Source: Pilatotrama ljubarskyi (taxonomy: Eukaryota; Basidiomycota; Agaricomycetes; Polyporales; Polyporaceae). Taken from it: a stretch of DNA of 36,365 bases. Shown here in pieces: positions 10,881 through 21,190 of this stretch. The DNA lies in the NCBI GenBank assembly GCA_022385805.1, contig MU277725.1, forward strand, positions 29,807 through 66,171, read 5' to 3'. Within the stretch, counting starts at the first letter, position 1. Every line of letters begins with the position of its first letter. The translations under genes were made by a program, and so were the position numbers. Below the pieces are notes generated by a model. It worked only from the letters and a program-made list of their open reading frames with translations, was not told where the DNA came from and searched no databases.

Positions 10881-12211
10881 GGAGGCAAATATATATTTAT
10901 GGTGCATAAAGACAGCTCTTCTCACAGTGATGGTTAGATTGACCAGTTTGAAGAAGAGAGCTAAAGTAAGAATACAAATGTGCATGATTATAATCCTTGG
11001 AGCTCTTACTGTCAGTAAAGAGCCCTAGACACAACTTTACTGTTATGATAGCTGTAAACTCCATGGTTAGCCTCAATGGCTGAACTTACAATATGCACTT
11101 CCAGTATTTTGCTTGCGCTGATGCAACTGCAAATGCTATAAGACTTAGAACAATATGATTGTAGTAATTTCTATGAGTGTGGGTTTGAGTCATCATGCTA
11201 CAGCACCACATAACAGGTTCATTGATCACTTTATTGCTAACTACAAGTTATTTTTGACTGTAATACTTGTTCACAAACCAACTCTTGCATTGAAATGTGT
11301 ATTCTCAGAAGTTGTAAGAAGTTAGGAAAAAGCACATATGACAAGTAGATCTTAGTAACAAACATCATTATATTGGCAATTAACAACCCATCTCATACCT
11401 CACCAATCGTGCATGCCAGGAATGGCCCACTCTCCCCAAGTAAATAAACATGCTGAAGGAGAGTTGAACTGGCAGCCTGCCATGCTCAGGGGAGGAATCA
11501 GAACCAGCTGTGCCAGGAAGGCTTTCATAGCATTATAATCTGTAGAATGTGTAGAAAATCCTAGAGTAGGCAGACACGCAAGCAAGCTGAAGAGCACGAT
11601 CAAGCAGGATTTCCTGGTATTGTGGATACCCCGTCCAAGTGTGTGAGGATACAAAACGGGCAATGGAGAAGGGAAGTCCCACTACCAATAAAATTTTATC
11701 TCAGCCACTCTCTAACGGCAGTTGCTGCCTGAACCCAAACTTGTGTCATAAGTACATTGGTTTATACATGACTCTTCATACACATCTTTAGTGATCTTTG
11801 CAAAGTTTGATGTAGCCTGCATGCTGTAAGGGTTCAGATTAGACTTAAGAATCAGGGTCTGGAGTTAGGGGTAGGGTCTTAGGGTTAGAGAACTATGGTT
11901 AGACAAGTGTTGTGTCTCTAGGGATTGTCAGCCTACATAAAAGTGCCAACGAGGCTTTAGTGGGCTCACCTGAGTGGTCTCAGCACAGAGAACTCCTCGA
12001 GTGCAGTGAGGAAGAGGAGGGAGCATGAATGGTAGGTCTTCTTCCTGCAGGTACCCAAAAATAGTATATGTTTCCATTGTGGCTGCCCTATGCACATAGC
12101 GGACAGACAGACAAGAATACCATAACTCTTGTAGTATAGCGGTAGCACCGCTTTGACAACTGATGTAGGGGGCGGAGAATGCCAGAATTTGAAACTGGTG
12201 CTGTGTGTTAT
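10881..12211. other. AT-rich non-coding stretch with short telomere-like run
   Basis: No gene is supported. An open frame at 11400-11663 (minus) has no recognisable features. At 11863-11888 there is a short G-rich run containing GTTAGGGG, TAGGG and CTTAGGGTTAG, close to the basidiomycete telomere unit TTAGGG but only about four degenerate units long. Confidence 0.45.
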
Positions 12212-12474
12212 TTATTACCATTTGCAAAATAGTTGTCACGTGACTGGTATGGCTTTGCCTGTGGCATCCCTCTTCAAAAAAATTGTAGCTCAGTACAAAG
12301 TCCCTCAAAAATCTTGATTTTTCTTGTAGTCAGTTCAGTAAATCTTTTACTTATTTATAAGAAGTAAATCAGCTATTTCCATGAGCTCTGTGAGCTGCAA
12401 CAATTTTTTGACATCCAGGATGCGGTCTGGAGAGCCTATGTGTCAAGTGACAACTTTTATGCAAGCGGCAATAA
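12212..12474 (+). mobile_element. MITE-like element, copy C, internally deleted (263 bp)
   Basis: Same termini as copy A: TTATTACCATTTGCAAAA at the left and the inverse ending GGCAATAA at the right, with GTCACGTGAC at the left palindrome and a decayed GTCAAGTGAC at the right. The left-end block with AGCTCAGTACAAAGTCCCTC and the right-end block with GAGCTCTGTGAGCTGCAAC are kept, but the central region present in A and B (about 170 bp) is missing. Confidence 0.7.
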
Positions 12475-12621
12475 ATAAGCACCGGGTTGATTTTGTGCCT
12501 TTCCTGCTGTGCCTGTGGTTTGAACTGGATTATGCCTGATAGGCATCCAAGTTTGAACCTCCAAACTGGAGTCCCTCTTTTCACAAAGTTTCTTAGGAAA
12601 CCATAGTGTCCTGAGGAGCAG

Positions 12622-12842
12622 TTACTACCATTTGCAAAATACTTGTCATGTAACCAGTATGGCTTCACCTGTGGCCTCCCACTTCAAATCTGAAGTAAAT
12701 ATATATGATTTGAAATCTCTATAAAAGGGGTGGAAAGGGGAACAGAAAGCATTCCAGATGGCCTACTAGGTTATATCAGTATCAGCTACCATGAGCTAGG
12801 CTCAATGTCTCATCAGAAGTATGCAAGTCTCATTCTATGCAG
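12622..12842 (+). mobile_element. MITE-like element, copy D, right end missing
   Basis: The left end is TTACTACCATTTGCAAAATACTTGTCATGTAACC, quoted in parts: TTACTACCATTTGC, then the decayed palindrome GTCATGTAAC. The internal block GGAACAGAAAGCATTCCAGATGG and the ACCATGAGC..GGC block match the centre of copy A (again given only as short cores, CAGAAAGCATTCCAGATGG and ACCATGAGCTAGG). The right terminal half is absent, so this is a truncated copy. The end coordinate is approximate. Confidence 0.55.
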
Positions 12843-13003
12843 TGTCACACTGAACTGGTAAATTACTCATCATTTGCACATCTAGCCACCGTTTTAGCCT
12901 GGAGCTGCATTATTTGACAGTATTACATGAGACCTGCTTATTACTCATGGTTTTGGGTGAAGCTGAACCTGCACTGTTGTACAATGTGAGGAACAAGAGG
13001 TCG

Positions 13004-13361
13004 TTATTACCATTTGCAAAATAGTTGTGATGTGACCGGAATGGCTTCACCTGTGGGCTTTCACTTCGAAAAATTTGTAGCTCAGTATAGAGTCCCTCAC
13101 AAATCTCAATCTCTTTTGCAGTCAGTTCAAACCATTTGGCGGAGAGGTGACCAGGGATATGCCAAACAGCCTACAGCTACCATGAGCTGGGATCAATTTC
13201 CGATCAGGAGCATGTGAGCCTTATTGCTCATCCAAAATATGCATAAGTAAAGAAAGCGTCCACTTTCATGAGCTCTGTGAGCTGCAGTGATTTGTTGACA
13301 CTCGGGATGCGGTCTGGAGATTCAATGTGTCACGTGACAACTATTTTGCAAGTGGTAATAA
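13004..13361 (+). mobile_element. MITE-like element, copy E (358 bp)
   Basis: Left end TTATTACCATTTGCAAAA, right end inverse closing with GGTAATAA. The right palindrome GTCACGTGAC is intact and the left one is mutated (GTGATGTGAC). The internal order is the same as copy A: AGCTCAGTATAGAGTCCCTC, a GAGAGGTGACCAG core, then GAGCTCTGTGAGCTGCA. Divergence from A is clearly higher than for B, so copies of different ages coexist. Confidence 0.7.
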
Positions 13362-13964
13362 TAGACGCCTGAGAACATGCTCCCTGCCCAATGTCACACA
13401 ACAGTGAATCCTTGAGCAAAGAGGGTCTCTGTGTGTTTCTAGGTGCACAAAAATCATGTGGGCCCTCTCAGGCAGTGGCTCAGCATTCATATGCTGTCAA
13501 GAGGTCCTTGAGACGGTGTGCTGTATTCTAATGGCTCAGACATCACAGGGCAGCTGGTGATGACTTGTCATATGACATCCTCTACAATCCTCTCTATTCC
13601 CTCCTCTCCATCCCTTGGTCGGGTGGTTTAGATGCATTGCATAGCTCAGTAGTTACTTTTCCAAAATTTTAACATGAAAAATGATACCAAGGGTTGCCAA
13701 GGGTACACAATCATTCAGTACAAGCCCTCCATAGATTATGTACGTGAATATTGAACCTGATTCTCACCATTTTCTTGACAGCTCAGACACTGATGTGTGT
13801 CTATTATGAAGCATCCACAAATCAGCTTGTCAAGAAAAATGATGTGAATAATCTGCAACTGGTTGGGGGAGAACAGGAGAAAATTGAAGAAGTTATGCAA
13901 AAAGTGTTACATGGGGAGGGGGTGTAATGCCAGGTGGTTGGGGACCATAATTCTATTATAACTT
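13362..13964. other. AT-rich spacer between MITE copies E and F
   Basis: No coding frame, RNA gene or further repeat copy was recognised. The composition is like the surrounding repeat field. Confidence 0.35.
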
Positions 13965-14084
13965 AGAAAAAGGAAGCATTTATTATCATGAGTTCCACGA
14001 GCTGCAATGATTTTTTGACATTTGGGATGTGGTTAGAAAGGAAAAGTGTCATCTGACAACTCTTATGTAAATAAATAGTAATAA
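13965..14084 (+). mobile_element. MITE-like element, copy F, right-half remnant
   Basis: Only the right terminal block is recognisable: CATGAGTTCCACGAGCTGCA, a T-run with TTGACATTTGGGATG, the decayed palindrome GTCATCTGAC, and the end AGTAATAA. The left half is missing or unrecognisable. The left coordinate is approximate. Confidence 0.5.
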
Positions 14085-14712
14085 TGACTGTATCTGCTTC
14101 ATCTGCACATGTAGCAGCAGAACTGGCCCCCACGGGTTAGTGAGAGTGCCTTTGGAGGGTGCAGGTATCCCATGCAGAAGGGGTGACTGCATTTTGATTC
14201 AAGTGCTTTAATAATGAAAGTGCACATTCCTGATGCAAAGTGTAGACTCAAAAACCAGTCAATCAATACATACACAAGCTGCCAATCAGAGTTTGAAAGG
14301 CAGCTGCATACCGTAAGAACTGGTCAAACTCGGGAGAGAGAGGGGATCCCGGCAGGAGCACCTAAAAAGGAAGGCATGTGCAAACACACTTAGATACAAC
14401 ACATCTATTTTTTGGAAAATGCTCTAGTATCTACCATACATCCAGACATCGGCACTCAACCACAAAAAGTGTAGAACCTTATTCTGTACACAGTCCTCTG
14501 TCAGATTCTTCATCTGTTTCAGTGCTAGGACACTTGCGCAGACGTAAATTGGGAATTCTGGCTGGAGAGCTGATACTGATGCACCTTCAGAGCGCCCACG
14601 CAAGCGCCCTTTGGCGAGCATCTGTGCTGTGGGGACTGGCAACCACCTGCAAGGCCTGCAGGATGATTAGTCATCAGATGCCCATCTGAAAGCATGTATC
14701 GGTGGCACCGCG
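14085..14712. other. Spacer between MITE copies F and B
   Basis: A short frame at 14378-14689 (plus) and its antisense frames carry no recognisable domain. Nothing else is seen. Confidence 0.35.
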
Positions 14713-15147
14713 TTATTACCGTTTGCATAAAAGTTGTCACGTGACGCATTGGCTCTCCAGTCCGCATCCCAGATGTCAAAAAAATTGTTGCAGCTCACAG
14801 AGCTCATGGAAATGGATGATTCTTTTGTTACAAAAACAACAAAACTATATGCTATTCTCTGATGTATACTTTGGATGGGGAATGAGGCTCGCACGCTCCA
14901 GATTGGACATCGGGCCTGGCGCATGGTAGTTGAAGCTGTTATAACCACACTGGGCCATTTGGCATGCTTTCTGGTCACCTCTTCACCCAATTTGTATAAA
15001 TCTAAAAGCATAAAAATCCAATAAACTGGCTACAAGACAGATGAAGATTTTTGAGGGACTCTATACTGAGCAACAGATTTTTCGAAGAGGGAGCCCACAG
15101 GCAAAGCCATTGCGGTCACGTGACAACATTTATGCAGACGGTAATAA
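14713..15147 (-). mobile_element. MITE-like element, copy B (435 bp), inverted relative to A
   Basis: The reverse complement matches copy A almost base for base along its length (about 95% by eye) and has both GTCACGTGAC palindromes. Near-identity with A indicates recent common origin. Its right edge lies 6 bp from the stop of the truncated family ORF at 15154-15731, in what would be that gene's next intron. Confidence 0.75.
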
Positions 15148-15153
15148 TAGATA

Positions 15154-15731
15154 TTACTGCTTACCATCAGTATGGTGCAGCTCATAGGCTAACTGGATGT
15201 CGCTCATGCATCTGCCTTCAATTACTGCTCGCTGCACTCTATTTGAGCTCATCAGGTCCTTCACCTTCATTCTCATGGCCTGACCAAAGAGCTGCATCAA
15301 CTTGCCAACATTGGTTTGTGCGCATTCAGCTTGGACGAGAAACTGGGCAAGGCAGCGAGCAAGTGGTGTGTAGACCCCCTTATGTTTGAGCTTCAACATC
15401 ACTGACCACAACTGTGCCTTTGTTGCAGCACTCCTGAGCCGACCAGGAAACTGTGTACACCGCTTAGTGCCTTGAGCTGAGAGGCTGAGGAGGTAAGCTT
15501 TGCTTGTAGCCTCTCATTCAGGTTATCAACCCACTGTAGCACTGCTGTAGCTGTGCCTTGAAGCTCCACCTCTGCACGCCATGCAGAAAGGCAGTCTGCC
15601 TTGCACTTCTTCACTATAAGGTTACAGTCTTCATGCAATTTACGCAGAGTGACAGGAAGCCGTCCCATAGCGTGCTGTGCTGGGGCACCCTTTTGCTGCT
15701 CATTGTGAAGTGCTGTCTTGCAGGACTTCAA
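15154..15731 (-). pseudogene. Truncated Agaricomycete transposon-like ORF (KAQLWSVMLKLKHKG family)
   Basis: Two overlapping frames (15731-15399 and 15411-15154) together encode a coiled-coil N-terminal region followed by a basic, helix-rich segment: KAQLWSVMLKLKHKGVYTPL, then MSSNRVQRAVIEG and QLAYELHHTDG. From memory, this order (a WS.. LK.KGVYT block, an RTV-R-AV-EGG-like block, then a QL-YE block) is the front part of a mushroom-expanded family associated with transposons, in which a longer catalytic-looking region follows. Here everything after HTDG is missing. A plausible GTAAGC donor follows, and MITE copy B starts 7 bases beyond the frame. Joining the two frames needs either an unclear splice around 15430-15460 or a frameshift. 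Confidence 0.5.
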
Positions 15732-17281
15732 GCGGGCTCATAAGTTCTCGTTCTCTGCAAGGGTAGTCCCCACCTGAGAGGACAGGTAACTATTCTGATG
15801 CTTCGCATGTGCTAGGTTTCACCTGATCTCGTGCATGCATCCTGGAGCTGCAAGTGCAAGTCCTCTGGCTCGGGCACAGGTACAGGCTTGCAATCAAGGT
15901 AAGCATGCCATTACACTCTCTTAATGTGTTCAATGCCCATCTCTTACCAGGAAATTCTCATTATTCAGGAGTGCTGTCCCTCCTCACTGGCGCCAGGCAC
16001 ACATCTTCTCTAAGACCATTTATTGGCCCTCCGAGAGTTTTGGGGACTTGGGGATACATTGTGAAGAGTTCTCCATGATGCCAGACAATGCCTGATGCAC
16101 TCAGAACTACCTCCTTGGTGACAAACCCAAAACCACGTGTAGAGTGTAGCAGCCAGGCGAGGGCAGGACCCCAGGAGAGCGGCAAGCAACCCACAGCTGG
16201 ACAATGCCTGTCTGAGGGTAAGTGGGTGTTTCTCAAATCTGCCATATATTTCCTGAACAACCCTACCAGTTGAAGTATGTGTTCTATAGGTAGTCCAGCA
16301 CAGGGAGAGTGCCAAAACATGTAGTTAGATATGATGGTGATTACCCCTCCCCCATTCCTCGGTCATGTGTGAGGTGCCAGACATGGTTGTGGCGCGAGCG
16401 TACCTCCATGTGCGCAGGGTGTGTTTCCCGCCACTTCCACCTAGTGTTTTCTTACATTCTGGTGCCCCTTCCCACTGCGTGACCTGGCCATTAGGTGCAC
16501 ATCCTGTATATTTTTGAATTGTAGATCTTATCTTTTCAATACATGTTCCCCCAGGAGCTCTATCGCAATGCACACTGTTGTTATTGACCCATGAGACGTG
16601 TGCGTGGATAATCTGAATCCGCCAGTCTCTTGTTGTCCACCTGTATAGACTACTGGGCGTCTTTTGACATTACCACAGGTGGTGTATCAGTTATACTCAT
16701 TGTCAACTCTCCGCAACCATTTCACCCGAGCGCTTCCTGAGAATATAAACACACGCAAACAAAATGGGCTCTACGGGCGTTGCCAGTCCCCATGTGCTGC
16801 GCACAAGTGAGGAGAGTGCTCTCGCGTCACTGTGTAACGGCCTCGTTACACGTGACTTACCGTATCCGGGTTCTTGTACTTACGCATTACGATACACGCC
16901 CGCTGTCTTTGACGAACCAACGCCATCCCGCCTTCCCACCTCGCGGTGTCGGTGCTCAGGCTCCTCCTCGTCTCGCGCCTTGTATATCTCGTCCGGAATC
17001 GGGCGCCGGCCCGTGACACACTGTACCGGCTGCTCCTGACACGTACGTCACCCGTGTACCTCCAAAACTCGTCAGAAAGCTGGGATATGTTGCATGGAGG
17101 AGAATTACTCGTCTTTGAGGGGCCAAAACTCTAAGATAGGTAGAGGGGCGAAGAGGCGCAAGTGTGCTTTCACATGGATACCAAATCTGGCCATCCTGCC
17201 AAAACCCCTCCCAGTTAGACCAGCCGTTCAGACATCCTCGCCAGCGGGGTTTCAAATGACGGGACAGATAGTTTACGAGCC
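15732..17281. other. No supported gene; unassigned spacer
   Basis: Frames on the minus strand at 15961-16320 and 16325-16573 and on the plus strand near 16764-17039 have no motif I recognise and could not be extended by splicing. Some of this may be 5' sequence of the truncated ORF at 15154-15731. Confidence 0.3.
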
Positions 17282-17360
17282 TAATTATGCAAAGTGGGGC
17301 CTTCTTACCTTGGGCAAGTGGAGCGCCCCAAATGTGATGAAAGGCCACTTTGCTTTATTA
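17282..17360. repeat. 79-bp hairpin-forming inverted repeat abutting the pogo element
   Basis: The left arm (17282-17303, TAATTATGCAAAGTGGGGCC..) and the right arm (17341-17360, AAGGCCACTTTGCTTTATTA) are imperfect inverse copies with a loop of about 37 bp. The right arm ends with the TA that forms the pogo target duplication. It could be a tiny MITE with TA-containing ends, into whose edge the transposon inserted. Confidence 0.5.
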
Positions 17361-17385
17361 CTATAACCGACCCGGATTTGGGACG
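17361..17385 (+). repeat. Pogo left terminal inverted repeat
   Basis: 25-bp perfect inverse match to 20913-20937; preceded by the TA target duplication. Confidence 0.93.
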
Positions 17386-17765
17386 CTTTTCAAAAATAAG
17401 AGCCGGGTTCTCTTCCAACTCAAGTTGTTCCTTCCGCACCCTCATAGATATGTGTGCCACCAAGCTCTGCAACCCCTCCATATATTTTTTTTGGGATCTG
17501 TACATCAGAACACTCTGCATTGTGTGAGGACCCGGAATTTGGACGACTTGGGGGGCGAGCTGGTCACCCATGTCACAATGCCGAGCTGTGCCGAATTGAA
17601 TCTCCGAATCAATCTCGTGATGACTCTCTTCAGCGCGCGAATCGGTGTGTAGCACGAACTCCTGACGAACTCTGCTGCATGATAACATGACTTCCTGCTT
17701 GATTCACAATGCTATGTCTGTGCATCAGGACGGCACTACCTAGCTACAGAGAATACAAGAATGCA

Positions 17766-20395
17766 TCAATTCAGCATGTCCATACACCGGCCGGACTGCC
17801 GGTTAGGGCTGGTGTGAGTGGGTGACAGGTCGGAAAGTGGCCAGCGATCAGGACTGGTACTCGGGTGCCGAGGTGTTGAAGGGGGGGTGGAAGGCCGATA
17901 GATCTCGGGGTCGGGGACCAGGAGGGCGGGGTCAATGGGAATAGGGAGGACTGGTGCGGCAGGGTGTGCATTGTGCTGGGAATGCGAAGGGGAAGAGGAT
18001 GACGCGTCCTTATCAGGCTGCGGTGGCAGCAGCAAGGATAGGTGGTCAGCGCCGGAAGGGGCAGGGCTAACTGAGCGAGGCCGTGTGTCATGGAGAGCAA
18101 GCCGTCGGCGAGAAGATGGGGGTGGGCAGTTCTCGTCGTGGAGGTCGGCGGGAAGAGTGCGCTTTTCGGCGCTCGAGAGGCCATTGGCAGCAGTGTACAA
18201 GCCCCAGAATTTGGGGTCGTTTGAATATCGAGCTGCCTGCGTTTTCAGATGCTGCGTGATGAGATCACGGAGCTCTGCATTGGTATGTTTTTCCATTGGA
18301 AGCCCCAATGCGAACGCGATATCCTTGAGCTCGGCTTTCACCTTTCGCGCCAGCGCTCCCGAGAATACGACTTGGTCGTCGTTTGCGATCTGTTCTCTCT
18401 GCGCCTGCCGCGCGCGCTCCTCTTCCTCCCTGCGCTGACGATCTGCCTCTCGCGTGGCTTCCTTTGCAGCTTCCGCCCGTAGCTGCTGTTCGAACTGCGC
18501 AGCACCTTCGCCCGCTGTGATAAGCATCGCGTTAGTGCGCAGGACTCGCCGCTTCCATGATGCCTTCTTCCTGTTGAGCTCCTGCTGAACCTGTTTGAGG
18601 TGCCACTTCGCGATCGCCGCATGTGAGTTCGCGTGCTTGATCTGGCTGCGCAAGCCAGAGTTCTCCGCACGAAGTCTCGCGACTTCATCGCGAAGATAGC
18701 GAAGTTCTTCATCTCGCTTCGATGTTCTGCGGCTGACAGTGCTCAGCGAAGGTGAAGGAGCGTGGGTGGATTCAGAGCATGTGGGAGAGGCAGGTCGGGT
18801 GTCCAAATTCCCAGTGACTGAGGACGTCGGCGAAGGGGAGCGACTTCGGGCAGTGTGCTCGCTCATATAAGATATCGAGGACAATTCATTGACATACTCT
18901 AACATAATGGTTGTCAAGATAAATCCAAAGCAAATCACAAAATCGTCAATCCTGTACGCACCTTCATCTGACTGTTCCTCGGCCTCTTCAGGACCGTCTT
19001 CGGCTGCAGAGTCGGGCACCTCCGAGTCTTCATGGCTCTTGTCTCTAGCAGCAGAGGGACTTGGCGCTTGCACAGCTGGAAACGACGGCGGTACGTGGAC
19101 CTGGGTTGAGGTTGCGTAACTCGGTGCAAAGTCAGCCTCATCAAAGAAGTCTGCGCTCCATGTCCCTGCTGTAATTCCAGCGCTATACCACGCCTTTTGG
19201 ATGAGGTGCGGCTTGAAAACCCGATGTCGAACGTAGAGATATTCCCGTATGAACTCACCTCGGGACATCTCTCGGCCACGTGAGGTGTTGTAGAATTGAT
19301 TACAGTGCGTAAGCCAGGCATCTTGAAGGTGTGAAAAGACGCCCACGTCGAGCAGCTGTAGGCGGTGCGTTGTATGCGGAGGGAGGAGGAACAGATGAAC
19401 ATTGTTGTCGATTGCGAGTTGTCGGAGCTCTGGCGTGATGTGGGAGTTGTGGCCATCGAGAATGAGGAGCAATGGGGCATCGGATTCACGTCGAGCATTT
19501 GCCTGCGGTATGAAGCACTTGCAGAACCACTTGATACCGAGGAAGTTGTCCGTCCAGCCATTTGGGGAGTGCGCTATGCTGTCAGATTGGTAGAATGAAT
19601 ACCCTGCTCAGAAATACCATAAAAGGACTTACACAACACGTGGGTCGATGTCTTCGAAAAGATCGAGCTGGAACTGGCTGCCAGCGAAAATGAACCCCAG
19701 GAGGATGTTTCCCCCATCTGCACTCACGCACTCAATGACGGTGATGAGCTCGAGGTTATTGCTACGAAGCTTGTAGTTTACTCGACGGCCACGCGGTACA
19801 AAGTACTTAATCCTCTGCAACCGCCTCGCTGAATTCCCTTCTCGTCCATATTATAGATGTGACTCCAGGGAATGTGATACTGCTCAATGACATCCTTGAG
19901 CTTCTTGAAGTGATCGTCGACTGTATGCCGGTTGAATGCACGTGCACACTCCGGATCAAGCCCAGAGGGCTTGCCTAGTTTGATATTCTGGTGTCTTGAC
20001 AGAAAACGACGCACCCACCGTTTGCCAGGCGGGTCCGGCCGGTCTAGAACTTGACAGACAAGTGACTGAAGTGTCTGCCTATCCACCGGGAAGCCCATGA
20101 ACGATAGATGTTCTATCCAATCGCACAAGGCTTCCTCTTCCTCGGGGGAGAGCAGCTGCTGGTGCGCATGACTCTCGCGCCGAGAGGTGTACCGGCCGGT
20201 GTGTCGATAGTGTAGAGTGGACCGTGGAATACCAAATTGGCGACTGACCGTGTGATACGAGGCGTCGTTCTGGTCGCAGTACTCGCATGCCTCTTGCAGA
20301 GTGTCCTCCGTGTATTGAGAGATCTGCCGCCGCCAAGACCGCCTGCTGCCGATCACCTCCTTTAGGGGACGACGGCTTGCTTTAGGCCTGGTCAT
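17766..20395 (-). pseudogene. Pogo-type transposase (HTH_psq/CENP-B HTH, DDE_1), one frameshift, SAP-like tail
   Basis: It cuts and pastes the surrounding element in the nucleus. ATG at 20395 (MTRPK). Residues about 25-70 form a psq-like helix-turn-helix (..SRQFGIPRSTLHYRHTG), then a CENP-B-like HTH (LSPEEEEALCDWIEHLSFMG.., KRWVRRFLSRH), then YNMDEKGIQ. Near 19819-19828 one base is missing, so the frame moves before KYFVPRGRRVNYKLRS. The catalytic aspartates are seen as ECVSADG, LLILDGHNSH and HRLQLLDVGVF. Intron 19632-19579 joins in phase 2. A second possible intron (18961-18899, 63 bp) is in frame and could be retained. The C-terminus is unusually long: an acidic linker, an Arg/Glu-rich coiled coil, then a SAP-like block (ELKDIAFALGLP..NAELRDLITQHL) and a Pro/Ser-rich tail ending at 17766. 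Confidence 0.85.
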
Positions 20396-20912
20396 GTTGC
20401 GTCGGGATTTCGAAGTGAGAAGCAAGCGAGAAGCAATTCAGTAGGCGTGCACAGCAGAGGTACGAGCACGAGAGGCAATGATTTCTCGTGCACGGATGCA
20501 TGACGTCGAGTGCACGCCAAGATGCCGTTCAAACTCCGACACATGCCTCAGCCACAGCTATGGCACTGAATGTCACGCTTTCACGTCCTGCGTTCATACA
20601 ACACAGCGAACTCGCTGCTCAGACCTTAAGTAAACTTGGAACATCACTTTGGGATGTATTATGAGGTTTCATGAAGGAAGGAAGGAAGAGAACCAAGTAG
20701 AGCACTCGCTGGAGGAGGTTCATCCCGCCGCGCGCTCAAGTAGACTGTCTTGGTATTCAATTAACTCTCGTCTCTCTCCTCCTCCTCACTTCGGATCTCC
20801 TCTGTACACATTGTGAGACACCTACTCAGCGATCCCGATGAAAATCAGAAAAATCTAGCCAGCGGTTGAGTTGTGATAGCCATTTGTCCAAAATCCGGGT
20901 CAGCGCCTAGTC

Positions 20913-20937
20913 CGTCCCAAATCCGGGTCGGTTATAG
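20913..20937 (-). repeat. Pogo right terminal inverted repeat
   Basis: 25-bp perfect inverse match to 17361-17385; followed by TA at 20938-20939. Confidence 0.93.
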
Positions 20938-20945
20938 TATCATTA

Positions 20946-21190
20946 CAGCAGGGTGCAGAACGATAGACCGCGGTCTAAAATCCACGCTCAGACCGTGATA
21001 GACTACGCGAGCCTAAGATGGCAATCCTAACGTTGCCCGCACCACACGGTGCCCTCAGAGGCGGGGGATGGTGGAGCGAGACCTCCAAAGCGAGCGCTTT
21101 GCACGCCATTCTAGGCAGTGATCTCCGTCGGATCGTGATGCGACCTGAGCACACATTTTTGGCCGTGGTCTATCGTTCTGCACCCTGCTG
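20946..21190. mobile_element. 245-bp MITE with 28-bp inverted ends, TA flanks
   Basis: Ends 20946-20973 (CAGCAGGGTGCAGAACGATA..) and 21163-21190 are inverse copies with one mismatch in 28. TA lies at 20944-20945 and at 21191-21192. It has no coding capacity. The terminal CAG start and TA duplication fit a non-autonomous Tc1/mariner element. The ends do not resemble those of the pogo element, which stops only 8 bp away, so a different transposase would have moved it. Confidence 0.8.

Larger units (their letters stand above)
17361..20937 (-). mobile_element. Pogo-type (Tc1/mariner superfamily) DNA transposon, 3577 bp
   Basis: Terminal inverted repeats of 25 bp are perfect: 17361-17385 (CTATAACCGACCCGGATTTG..) and 20913-20937. 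TA dinucleotides flank both ends (17359-17360 and 20938-20939), as expected for Tc1/mariner target duplications. The core GACCCGGATTTGGGAC recurs subterminally as GACCCGGAATTTGGAC at 17529-17544 and, inverted, at 20886-20901, so each end carries two candidate transposase-binding sites. The single gene inside runs on the minus strand and encodes an HTH plus DDD transposase. Intact ends, target duplication and a nearly intact gene point to fairly recent insertion; the frameshift means this copy probably does not make full transposase. Confidence 0.93.

Noticed and set aside
11400..11663. 87-codon minus-strand frame in the AT-rich field
   Set aside because: No splice-consistent extension and no recognisable motif; position in repeat-rich DNA makes chance likely.
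14378..14689. 103-codon plus-strand frame between MITE copies
   Set aside because: Composition is not protein-like and it lies in non-coding repeat surroundings.
9327..15147. Reading the TTATTA ends as a piggyBac (TTAA) element
   Set aside because: The target would be TTAA on both sides; the flanks show TA or TTA/TAA and no TTAA duplication.
9327..15147. Copies A and B as inverted long terminal repeats of one 5.8-kb element
   Set aside because: Each has its own inverted termini, similar copies lie between them, and there is no coding region for one large element inside.
17935..18438. 167-codon plus-strand frame within the transposon
   Set aside because: Antisense to the coiled-coil part of the transposase, with no domain of its own.
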